Below are positions 5,936 through 12,577 of a stretch of 12,577 nt of DNA, in pieces. A model generated the notes under the pieces. The model worked only from the letters and a program-made list of their open reading frames with translations, did no database searches and was not told where the DNA came from. Origin of the DNA: Firmicutes bacterium CAG:110 (GTDB lineage: Bacteria > Bacillota > Clostridia > Oscillospirales > Oscillospiraceae); contig HF988135.1 of the NCBI GenBank assembly GCA_000434635.1, positions 1 to 12,577 of the forward strand, in the 5' to 3' direction. Made by a program: the position numbers and the translations under genes. Numbering within the stretch: position 1 is the first letter of the stretch; each line of letters opens with the position of its first letter.

Positions 5936-7543
5936 ATGATTACAGTAAGCAATCTCGGTATGCAGTTTGGCGGTCAGTGGCTGTTCCAGCACGTTGACCT
6001 GCAGTTCCTCCCCGGCAACTGCTATGGCATCATCGGCGCTAACGGCGCGGGCAAATCCACGTTCCTGCGCATCCTGACGGGGGAATTGGACTCCACCAAC
6101 GGCTCCGTCACCATCGACCCCACCAAGCGGGTCTCCGTCCTGAAGCAGAACCAGAACGCCTATGACGATTACACCGTCATGGACACGGTCATCATGGGCA
6201 ACGCCCACCTGTACGAGGTCATGAAGGAGAAGGACGCCATCTACGAAAAGCCGGACTTCACCGACGAGGACGGCCTGCGGGCTGCCGACCTGGAAGCCGA
6301 ATTCGCCGAGCTGGGCGGCTGGGAAGCGGAATCCGACGCCTCCCGCCTGCTGCAGGGTCTGGGCATCGGCACGGAGCTGCACTATGAGCAGATGGCCTCC
6401 GTCGATCCCCGTCTCAAGGTGAAAATTCTGCTGGCGCAGGCGCTGTTCGGCAACCCCGACATCGTCATGCTGGACGAGCCGACCAACAATCTGGACATCG
6501 AAGCCATCAACTGGCTGGAGGATTTCCTTCTGGACTTCCCCGGCATGGTCATCGCGGTGAGCCATGACCGCCACTTCCTGAACACCGTCTGCACCCACAC
6601 CGTGGACATCGACTACGGCAAAATCAAGATGTACGTGGGCAACTACGACTTCTGGTACGAGTCCTCCCAGATGGTGCAGGCCATGCTGCGCAACAAGAAC
6701 AAGCGCAATCAGGAAAAGATCGAAGAATTGCAGCTGTTCATCCAGCGTTTCTCCGCCAACAAGGCCAAAGCCAAGCAGGCCACCGCCCGCCGCAAGCTCC
6801 TGGACAAGCTGACCGTGGAGGAAATGCCCTGCTCCACCCGCCGTTATCCCTTCGTGGGCTTCCAGCCCGAGCGGGAGCTGGGCAAGGACGTGCTCACCGT
6901 CAAGGACGTGTCCGTCACCGTGGACGGCGTGAAGCTGCTGGACAAAGTGTATTTCTCCGTGAACCGGGGGGACAAGATCGCCTTTGTGGGCGAAAACGAG
7001 CTGGCGCAGACCGCCCTGTTCAAAATTCTCATGGGCGAGCTGGAGCCGGACGAGGGCAGCGTCAAGTGGGGCGTATCCACCATCCGCAGCTATCTGCCCA
7101 AGGACAATTCCCCCTACTTTGACGGGAATCAGATGGAACTGGTGGACTGGCTGCGTCAGTATTCCGCCAAGAAGGACGACGTGTACCTCCGGGGCTTCCT
7201 TGGGCGGATGCTGTTCAGCAACGAGGACGTGTTCAAGCCCGTGAACGTCCTCTCCGGCGGCGAAAAGGTGCGCTGTATGCTCAGCCGGATGATGCTCTCC
7301 GGAGCCAACGTGGTGCTTCTCGACCAGCCCACCAACCATCTGGACATGGAGTCCATTCAGGCGGTGAACAAGGGTCTGGAAGCCTTCCCCGGCGTGGTGC
7401 TGCTGGCCTCCCACGACCACGAACTGCTGACCTCTACCTGTAACCGGGTCATCGCCTTCCAGCCCGACGGCACCATCATCGACAAGTACGGCACTTACGA
7501 CGATTACCTCGCATGGATGGCCGAGCGGAGACAGCAGGGCTGA
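5936..7543 (+). CDS. ABC-F family ATPase, YkpA/YbiT type
   Basis: Soluble twin-ATPase of the ABC-F family (535 residues, no membrane domain), a class that acts on the ribosome near the E-site tRNA. It resembles B. subtilis YkpA / E. coli YbiT. NBD1 has Walker A GANGAGKST (34-42), Walker B VMLDEPTNNLD (D180, E181) and switch H210, but no LSGGQ (ASVDP around 154-158, as in YbiT-like proteins). The charged P-site tRNA interaction linker spans about 240-315. NBD2 has LSGGE (439-443) and H493, but its Walker A reads GENELAQTA (352-360) with Q358 in place of lysine, and Walker B reads VVLLDQPTNHLD with Q464 in place of the catalytic glutamate. There is no long antibiotic-resistance-type insertion, so a housekeeping translation role is likelier than drug resistance. 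The ATG at 5936 is preceded by AAGGAG 6 bases upstream. argS follows after 28 bases. Confidence 0.95.
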   Translation: MITVSNLGMQFGGQWLFQHVDLQFLPGNCYGIIGANGAGKSTFLRILTGELDSTNGSVTIDPTKRVSVLKQNQNAYDDYTVMDTVIMGNAHLYEVMKEKDAIYEKPDFTDEDGLRAADLEAEFAELGGWEAESDASRLLQGLGIGTELHYEQMASVDPRLKVKILLAQALFGNPDIVMLDEPTNNLDIEAINWLEDFLLDFPGMVIAVSHDRHFLNTVCTHTVDIDYGKIKMYVGNYDFWYESSQMVQAMLRNKNKRNQEKIEELQLFIQRFSANKAKAKQATARRKLLDKLTVEEMPCSTRRYPFVGFQPERELGKDVLTVKDVSVTVDGVKLLDKVYFSVNRGDKIAFVGENELAQTALFKILMGELEPDEGSVKWGVSTIRSYLPKDNSPYFDGNQMELVDWLRQYSAKKDDVYLRGFLGRMLFSNEDVFKPVNVLSGGEKVRCMLSRMMLSGANVVLLDQPTNHLDMESIQAVNKGLEAFPGVVLLASHDHELLTSTCNRVIAFQPDGTIIDKYGTYDDYLAWMAERRQQG

Positions 7544-7571
7544 TTTCTATTTCAGAAATATGGAGTAAGAT

Positions 7572-9323
7572 ATGGAAAAAATTCTTGATATCATCACCGA
7601 AAAAATGGAGCGCGCCTTTGCCGACGCCGGCTATGACGCCTCCTACGGCCGGGTGACGGTCTCCAACCGCCCCGACCTGTGCGAATACCAGTGCAACGGC
7701 GCTCTGGCCGCCGCGAAGCAGTACCACTGTGCCCCCATCCAGATTGCAAAGGCAGTGGCAGAAAAGCTGGACGCCGCCGACTATTCTCTGGTGGAGGCCG
7801 TCATGCCGGGCTTCATTAACCTGAAGCTCTCCGGGGCGTTTCTGGAAACCTATCTGGAAAGCATGCGCATCGCCCCCGATTTTGGTGTTGCGAAAACAGG
7901 CGTGGGGAAGACCATTGTGGTAGACTACGGCGGCGCCAACGTGGCGAAGCCCCTGCACATCGGTCATCTGCGCCCCGCCATCATCGGCGAAGCCATGAAG
8001 CGGCTGTACGCCTTCTTCGGATACAATACCATCGGCGACGTGCATCTGGGGGACTGGGGTCTGCAAATGGGTCTGATTATCGCAGAACTGCAGGACCGTC
8101 AGCCGAACCTTCCCTATTTCGACCCGGACTTTACGGGAGAGTACCCCACTGAGCCTCCCTTCACCCTGTCGGACTTGGAGGAGCTTTACCCCGCCGCCTC
8201 CGCCCGGAAGAAGGTGGACGAGGCTTTCGCCCAGCGCGCCCACACCGCGACCTTTGAGTTACAGCAGGGCCGCCGGGGTTACCGCGCCATCTGGCAGCAC
8301 ATCATGAACGTGTCCCTGCCCGACCTGCGGCGGATTTATGACAGTCTGGACGTTCACTTTGAAAAGTGGCTGGGGGAAAGCGACGCCGACCCCTATATCC
8401 CCGCCATGGTCGCGGAGATGAAGGAAAAGGGCTACGCCGTTCTCTCCGAAGGCGCGTGGGTCATCCCCGTGGCCGAGGAAACGGACAAGAAGGCGGTTCC
8501 CCCCTGCATTCTGGTCAAGTCCGACGGCTCCTCCATCTACGCCACCACCGACCTTGCCACCATGGTTCAGCGGATGCAGGACTGGCACCCCGACAAGATG
8601 CTCTACGTCACCGACAAGCGGCAGGCGCTGCACTTTGAGCAGGTGTTCCGCGCCGCCCGGAAGTGCGGCATCGTCCCCGACACCACTGCCTTGGAGCATA
8701 TCGGCCACGGCACCATGAACGGCAAGGACGGGAAGCCCTTCAAGACCCGTGACGGCGGCGTGCTCCGTCTGGAAACCCTCATCGCCGATATGACGGCCTT
8801 CGTCCGGGCAAAGGTCGTGGAAAACAAAATCGTGGACGCCTCCGAAGTGGACGATACCACCGCGAAAATCGCCCTTGCCGCCCTGAAATACGGCGATCTC
8901 AGCAACCAGCCCACCAAGGACTACAACTTCGATCTGGAGCGCTTCGCCGCCTTCGAGGGCAACACCGGCCCCTACATTCTCTATACCATCGTCCGCATCA
9001 AGTCCATTCTGGCAAAATATGGCGACTGGGCGCACCTGCCCATCCAGCCCCCGGCGAACCCCTTCGCCAAGGACTTGATGAACGTCATCACCCGCTTACA
9101 GCCCACGCTGGAAACCGCCCTGGCTTCCTCCGCGCCCAACCTGATCTGCGCCTACATCTACGAGTTGGCAGGCGCGGTGAACAAATTCTACCACGAAACT
9201 CCCGTCCTCAAGGAAGCGGACGAAACCCTGAAAGCCGGACACATCGCCCTGCTGGGCTTAGCCAAAAACATTCTGGAAACCTGCATCCACATCCTCGGCT
9301 TCTCCGCCCCGGAGAAAATGTAA
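7572..9323 (+). CDS. argS: arginyl-tRNA synthetase
   Basis: Charges tRNA-Arg with arginine in the cytoplasm; essential for translation. At 583 residues it has the usual length for this class I enzyme. The N-terminal Add1-like tRNA-binding domain covers about 1-105 (including VSNRPDLCEYQCNGALAAAK). The catalytic Rossmann fold starts with VVDYGGANVAKPLHIGHLR, holding the HIGH motif at H129-H132, then GDVHLGDWGLQMG (155-167). The ArgS-typical VTDKRQALHFEQVF (346-359) and GHGTMNGKDGKPFKTRDGG (378-396) follow, the latter being the divergent KMSKS region. The C-terminal DALR anticodon-binding domain includes NTGPYILYTIVRIKSIL (464-480) and ends near 583. The ribosome binding site is GGAG about 6 bases before the ATG. 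It lies 28 bases after the ABC-F gene, so two translation genes share a transcript. Its GC content is clearly higher than that of the CotH gene that follows. Confidence 0.98.
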   Translation: MEKILDIITEKMERAFADAGYDASYGRVTVSNRPDLCEYQCNGALAAAKQYHCAPIQIAKAVAEKLDAADYSLVEAVMPGFINLKLSGAFLETYLESMRIAPDFGVAKTGVGKTIVVDYGGANVAKPLHIGHLRPAIIGEAMKRLYAFFGYNTIGDVHLGDWGLQMGLIIAELQDRQPNLPYFDPDFTGEYPTEPPFTLSDLEELYPAASARKKVDEAFAQRAHTATFELQQGRRGYRAIWQHIMNVSLPDLRRIYDSLDVHFEKWLGESDADPYIPAMVAEMKEKGYAVLSEGAWVIPVAEETDKKAVPPCILVKSDGSSIYATTDLATMVQRMQDWHPDKMLYVTDKRQALHFEQVFRAARKCGIVPDTTALEHIGHGTMNGKDGKPFKTRDGGVLRLETLIADMTAFVRAKVVENKIVDASEVDDTTAKIALAALKYGDLSNQPTKDYNFDLERFAAFEGNTGPYILYTIVRIKSILAKYGDWAHLPIQPPANPFAKDLMNVITRLQPTLETALASSAPNLICAYIYELAGAVNKFYHETPVLKEADETLKAGHIALLGLAKNILETCIHILGFSAPEKM

Positions 9324-9336
9324 GAAAGGCCGCAAT

Positions 9337-11142
9337 ATGAGACGCAGAATTCTCCTGATCGTCTTTTCCTGTATCCTTCTTATCCTGAGTCTCGTCATAT
9401 TTGACCGGATAAATGCCCGGAACGCCGCTCCCATGCCTGTGCCATCCGTCTCAGGCGGCTATTACGAGAACGGCTTCACGCTGCGCCTGACCGCGCCGTC
9501 CAACGGCAGTATCTATTACACCACGGACGGCAGCACTCCCACGGCTGATTCTACGCTGTATCAGGATGGAATCCCCCTGAAAAATCGGTCTTCCGAACAG
9601 AATCTGTACAATTCCGTCCAGAACGTTGTGACTGACTGGAAAAATTACACGCCCGATCCCCAGCCGGTGGAAAAAGGAACGGTCATTCGGGCAGTCTTCG
9701 TAAACGAACGGGACATTGCCAGTGAAATCCTGACGCAGACCTACTTCATCGGACTCCAGCCTCCGGAACGGGGCTACACGCTGTCGCTTGTTTTCGAGTA
9801 CGATGATCTGTTCGGTGAGGACGGGATTTATGTTACCGGAAAGGAATATGACGAGTGGTATCTGAGCGGCGACTCTTCAACGGAAGCACCGGTTCCGAAC
9901 TTTGAGAAAAAGCGCGAGGTCAGGGCCACGGCGGAGTTGCTTGGCGAATCAGGCGACATTCTAAATCAGGCTGTCGGCTTACGGTTACAGGGCAACACCG
10001 CCCGAGCGGAACGAAACAAACGTCTCACGATTGCAGCCAGGGAGGAATACAGCGGCAGCAATACCTTTCAGGCAGCCCTCTATAAAGGCATAAGCACCCA
10101 CGCTGTTATGCTGAAAAGCTACTTTCCCGACACGCTCGCCTCACGCCTTGTTTCAAACCGCTCCGTATCCGTCCAAGGGAGCATTCCAGTTAAGGTATTC
10201 CTGAATGGGGAGTTCCTGTATAACAGCTATATGCTCGAGCGCTACGACAAGCAATATTTTCGGCAGCACTATAATGTTGACGGGTTCGTTTTGGTCAAAG
10301 ACGGAGCCGTCCATGACGAGGACACTTCCTCTGCGGACAATATCCGCTATCAGGAGTACATGGGCTGGGTCGCTGACACTGACTTTTCCGATCCGCAGGA
10401 GTGGGCAGCGTTTCAGGAACAAACGGACGTACAGAGTTATATTGATTACATCGTAACAAATTACTATCTGTGCAACATCGATTTAAGCGACAATCACAAC
10501 TATGTTCTCTGGCGCAGTACATCCCGCGGAAAATCGCCCTACGCTGACCAGCGGTGGAGATGGTGTATTTACGATATTGACGCCCTCGCGTGGATGCCAT
10601 ACCGCCCCAAATATGGCAATGTTGTGGAAATCAACGCCTTCTCCAACGATTTCACCTTTGATCTGGATTCCACAACCCTTTTCCGTTCCCTGAAAAGCAG
10701 CCCGGAGTTCCGGGAGCGGTTTGTCCTGTCCTTCATGGACATGCTCAACAACAACTTTTCCCCCGCAAATGTGGAGAAGGTGCTGGCCGACTACGGCTAC
10801 ACGCTGGACTGGCTGGACGGATTCTTCCGGAAGCGCCCGGCCTATGCGGTAACGCACCTCGCCGAGGAATTTGACCTGACCGGTTCTCTGGAAACCGTGA
10901 CGGTCACGACTGCGCATCCGGAAATGGGAAGCGTGACGGTCAACACTTCCCTGCTCGACCTGTCGTCAGGCAGCTGGTCGGGGCAGTATTTTACAGACTA
11001 TCCCATCACCGTTACGGCCGCCGCCAACGACGGTTACGAATTTGTGGGATGGAAAGGAGACGCGGACGGAGCCGGGGAAACGGTCACAGTTTCTGTTGAC
11101 GGCGGGATTACTCTGGAAGCCGTATTTGCGAAGGTACAATGA
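9337..11142 (+). CDS. CotH kinase family protein, membrane-anchored, multi-domain
   Basis: Predicted extracytoplasmic protein of 601 residues. Residues 1-22 (MRRR followed by a hydrophobic run) are a signal anchor or uncleaved signal peptide. Residues about 36-140 form a chitobiase/hexosaminidase C-terminal-like beta domain with the hallmark GSIYYTTDGSTPT (57-69). The CotH kinase-like domain spans about 145-500, with LRLQGNTARAERNKRLTI (215-232), VKVFLNGEFLYNSYMLERYD (285-304), CNIDLSDNHNYVLWR (379-393) and the metal-binding-like W-RWCIYDIDALAW (D413, D415). Residues about 519-598 resemble a divergent InlB B-repeat (GYEFVGWKGDADG). Characterised CotH proteins, such as the Bacillus spore-coat one, are atypical protein kinases; the target here is unknown. 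It starts 13 bases after argS with a weak AAGG site and overlaps the VTC gene by 4 bases (ATGA), so the two are translationally coupled. Base composition is lower in GC than in argS. Confidence 0.88.
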   Translation: MRRRILLIVFSCILLILSLVIFDRINARNAAPMPVPSVSGGYYENGFTLRLTAPSNGSIYYTTDGSTPTADSTLYQDGIPLKNRSSEQNLYNSVQNVVTDWKNYTPDPQPVEKGTVIRAVFVNERDIASEILTQTYFIGLQPPERGYTLSLVFEYDDLFGEDGIYVTGKEYDEWYLSGDSSTEAPVPNFEKKREVRATAELLGESGDILNQAVGLRLQGNTARAERNKRLTIAAREEYSGSNTFQAALYKGISTHAVMLKSYFPDTLASRLVSNRSVSVQGSIPVKVFLNGEFLYNSYMLERYDKQYFRQHYNVDGFVLVKDGAVHDEDTSSADNIRYQEYMGWVADTDFSDPQEWAAFQEQTDVQSYIDYIVTNYYLCNIDLSDNHNYVLWRSTSRGKSPYADQRWRWCIYDIDALAWMPYRPKYGNVVEINAFSNDFTFDLDSTTLFRSLKSSPEFRERFVLSFMDMLNNNFSPANVEKVLADYGYTLDWLDGFFRKRPAYAVTHLAEEFDLTGSLETVTVTTAHPEMGSVTVNTSLLDLSSGSWSGQYFTDYPITVTAAANDGYEFVGWKGDADGAGETVTVSVDGGITLEAVFAKVQ

Positions 11143-11861
11143 GAGAACTTGAAAAACTACTCCATTCGGATGTTTCCGAGGACAAACATTATCGGAACGA
11201 GCTGAAATACGTCTGCTCCGAGGGAGAGCTTCAGCTGATCCTCGCAAGAATACGCCACATTTGTCCTTCGGATTCCCATGCGTCGGCAACAGGGACATAC
11301 AGCATCCGAAGCATCTACTTTGACGATGCGCAGAACCGCTGCTTTTTGGAAAACGAAAACGGCACCGACCCCAGAGAGAAGTTCCGTATCCGAATCTACA
11401 ATGCCTCGGATCGCCGCATCACGCTGGAATGCAAACGGAAAGAGCATACCATGACCAATAAGGTCAGCTGTCCGCTGACGAAAGACCAGCTTATTATGAT
11501 TCTGAATGGGTCTTTGCCGGAATCCGCCGTTGACAGCGACCTGCTGCGAAAGCTTTTCTTACTGCACGAGCAGGACAATCTGAAGCCGAACGTGATCGTT
11601 GCCTACGAGCGCACCCCCTTCGTGTACGCGCCCGGGAATGTCCGGATTACCTTTGACCGGAACATTGGAAGCACTACGAACATCTCCGGCTTCTTTGACC
11701 CCTACCTGCCCCTGCGGCCGGTTCTCCCCACCGGCAAGCACATTCTGGAAGTAAAGTACGACGCGTTTCTGCCGGACTTCCTGTACGAAGTCATGAATCT
11801 GGGCAGACTGACCCAGACCGCGTTCTCAAAGTATTATTTATGTAGAAAATTCACAGTATAA
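11139..11861 (+). CDS. VTC-domain polyphosphate polymerase
   Basis: A 240-residue protein of the VTC domain family (triphosphate-tunnel metalloenzyme fold), related to the catalytic domain of the yeast Vtc4 polyphosphate polymerase, which makes polyphosphate from ATP. The tunnel's alternating charged residues are visible: R19 and E21/K23 in RNELKY, R57 in YSIRSIYFDD, R83/R85 in FRIRIYN, E97/K99 in LECKRKE, K108, E157/R158 in YERTPF, R169 and R174 in VRITFDRN, and E204/K206 in LEVKYD, with SKYYLC (230-235) at the end. There is no signal peptide or membrane segment, so it is cytoplasmic, unlike the yeast enzyme, which sits in a complex with a membrane domain. The start ATG lies inside the end of the CotH gene. 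The DUF4956 membrane protein follows after 10 bases and may provide the membrane part. Confidence 0.9.
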   Translation: MRELEKLLHSDVSEDKHYRNELKYVCSEGELQLILARIRHICPSDSHASATGTYSIRSIYFDDAQNRCFLENENGTDPREKFRIRIYNASDRRITLECKRKEHTMTNKVSCPLTKDQLIMILNGSLPESAVDSDLLRKLFLLHEQDNLKPNVIVAYERTPFVYAPGNVRITFDRNIGSTTNISGFFDPYLPLRPVLPTGKHILEVKYDAFLPDFLYEVMNLGRLTQTAFSKYYLCRKFTV

Positions 11862-11871
11862 GGAGAAAAAC

Positions 11872-12543
11872 ATGAGCATTCAGGATGTTTTAAAAAAATC
11901 GTTTTTGAACCAGTTCAATTCTGACCTCTCTACCACGTCCATCGTAGGAACGCTGATTCTCACCGCCCTGATCGGCACGTACATCTTCGTGATCTACCGT
12001 GCCGTCTGCCGGAAAGCCTTCTATTCCAAGTCCTTCGCCATTTCCCTGCCGGTGATTTCCATGATCACCGCCTCCATCATCATCTCCATTCAGTCCAGCG
12101 TTGTAATCTCTCTTGGCATGGTGGGTGCGCTGTCCATCGTCCGTTTCCGAACTGCGGTAAAAGACCCCATGGATTTGGCGTTTTTGTTCTGGACGATTTC
12201 TGTGGGCATCATCTGCGGTGCCGGTCTGTTTGAGGTTGCCGTGGAAGCCTCCATTCTGATTACCATAGTCATGCTGCTTCTTCATTTTGTCCCCAACGTG
12301 AAGCCCGCGCTGCTCCTGCTGGTCAACGGCACGGATTCCAAAATTCAGGCCGAGCTGGAGCAGGTGCTGAAAGACGGCACCCGGTTTTACAAAATCAAGT
12401 CCCGGAATATGACCGGCACGGGCATTGACATGATCGTTGAGCTGAAGACGAAAGACGAGGGTGCCCTGATGGAAAAGGTTCTCGCCATTCCCGCAGTAGA
12501 AAGCGCCACCCTGATGACCCACGACGGAGAGATTACATATTAA
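11872..12543 (+). CDS. DUF4956 family membrane protein
   Basis: A 223-residue membrane protein with about four to five hydrophobic segments (roughly 22-43, 57-74, 76-90, 102-118 and 121-139) and a soluble C-terminal domain (about 145-223). The DUF4956 hallmark is clear: LGMVGALSIVRFRT (81-94) followed by DPMDLAFLFWTISVGIICGAG (98-118). The arginine-rich loop RFRTAVKDP between hydrophobic segments stands out as a conserved polar patch. The C-terminal part looks like a small alpha/beta domain (FYKIKSRNMTGTGIDMIVELKTKDE). The biochemical function of the family is not established to my knowledge. The ATG is preceded by AAGGAG overlapping the VTC stop codon, so it is the third gene of a CotH-VTC-DUF4956 unit. 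A role as membrane partner or channel for polyphosphate is inferred from position only. Confidence 0.88.
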   Translation: MSIQDVLKKSFLNQFNSDLSTTSIVGTLILTALIGTYIFVIYRAVCRKAFYSKSFAISLPVISMITASIIISIQSSVVISLGMVGALSIVRFRTAVKDPMDLAFLFWTISVGIICGAGLFEVAVEASILITIVMLLLHFVPNVKPALLLLVNGTDSKIQAELEQVLKDGTRFYKIKSRNMTGTGIDMIVELKTKDEGALMEKVLAIPAVESATLMTHDGEITY

Positions 12544-12564
12544 ATTCAACAAAGTATTTCCCCG

Positions 12565-12577
12565 CAGCCAATGGCTG
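12565..12577 (+). terminator. possible terminator hairpin cut by the right edge
   Basis: CAGCCA-A-TGGCTG is a perfect inverted repeat 21 bases after the DUF4956 stop. It is preceded by CCCCG, which would extend the stem if the next bases are CGGGG. The window ends here, so neither the full stem nor a T-run can be confirmed. Confidence 0.35.

Noticed and set aside
5906..7420. Long open frame on the minus strand opposite the ABC-F gene (504 codons).
   Set aside because: The opposite strand carries unmistakable ABC-F motifs. The antisense translation is low-complexity (H, V, G, L, Q) with no recognisable fold.
5936..7543. Reading the ABC-F gene as an antibiotic-resistance determinant or an ABC transporter ATPase.
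   Set aside because: There is no transmembrane partner, and the motifs fit the YkpA/YbiT housekeeping branch with no extended resistance-type linker.
7543..7560. Small AT-rich palindrome (TATTTC-A-GAAATA) just after the ABC-F stop codon.
   Set aside because: Short, weak stem without a T-run, close to the argS ribosome binding site; it would not terminate transcription and could occur by chance.

Overview
The window looks like chromosomal DNA from a fairly GC-rich low-GC-lineage (Bacillota) bacterium, most likely class Clostridia and perhaps an Oscillospiraceae/Ruminococcaceae-type gut anaerobe. The basis is strong AAGGAG/GGAGG ribosome binding sites, sigma-A type promoters, a perfect CIRCE operator, and proteins of Clostridia flavour (YkpA/YbiT-type ABC-F, the multi-pass membrane protein at 2987-3673, CotH/VTC/DUF4956). 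The taxon is inferred from style, not from a marker search. Ten protein genes are supported, with no RNA genes, CRISPR arrays or recognisable insertion sequences.

Left half, all on the minus strand. Three tightly spaced genes (2785 down to 34) form one operon: two different alpha/beta-hydrolase-fold serine esterases followed by an ATP-grasp carboxylate-amine ligase-like protein. A near-consensus promoter (TTGACA, 17 bp, TATACT) precedes it, and a perfect palindrome covers the -35 box. Upstream lies a single membrane-protein gene with its own promoter and a very strong UUCG-capped terminator. Next comes htpG (Hsp90), preceded by a promoter whose start site falls inside a perfect CIRCE element, so HrcA control is expected.

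Right half, all on the plus strand and divergent from htpG. An ABC-F ATPase is preceded by a leader holding a long hairpin that ends just before the ribosome binding site. It is followed by argS, then by a CotH-kinase family protein with a membrane anchor, a VTC-type polyphosphate polymerase, and a DUF4956 membrane protein. Gaps are short (28, 13, -4 and 10 bases) and no terminator is seen between genes, so read-through from the ABC-F promoter is possible. Base composition drops at the CotH gene, suggesting that the last three genes are a separately acquired module behind the housekeeping gene argS.

The best candidates for an under-described system are (1) the CotH-VTC-DUF4956 module, which could couple polyphosphate synthesis, a membrane component and an extracytoplasmic kinase-fold protein, and (2) the esterase-esterase-ATP-grasp operon with its promoter-embedded palindrome. 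The ABC-F protein is also notable: one of its two composite ATP sites appears consistently degenerate.
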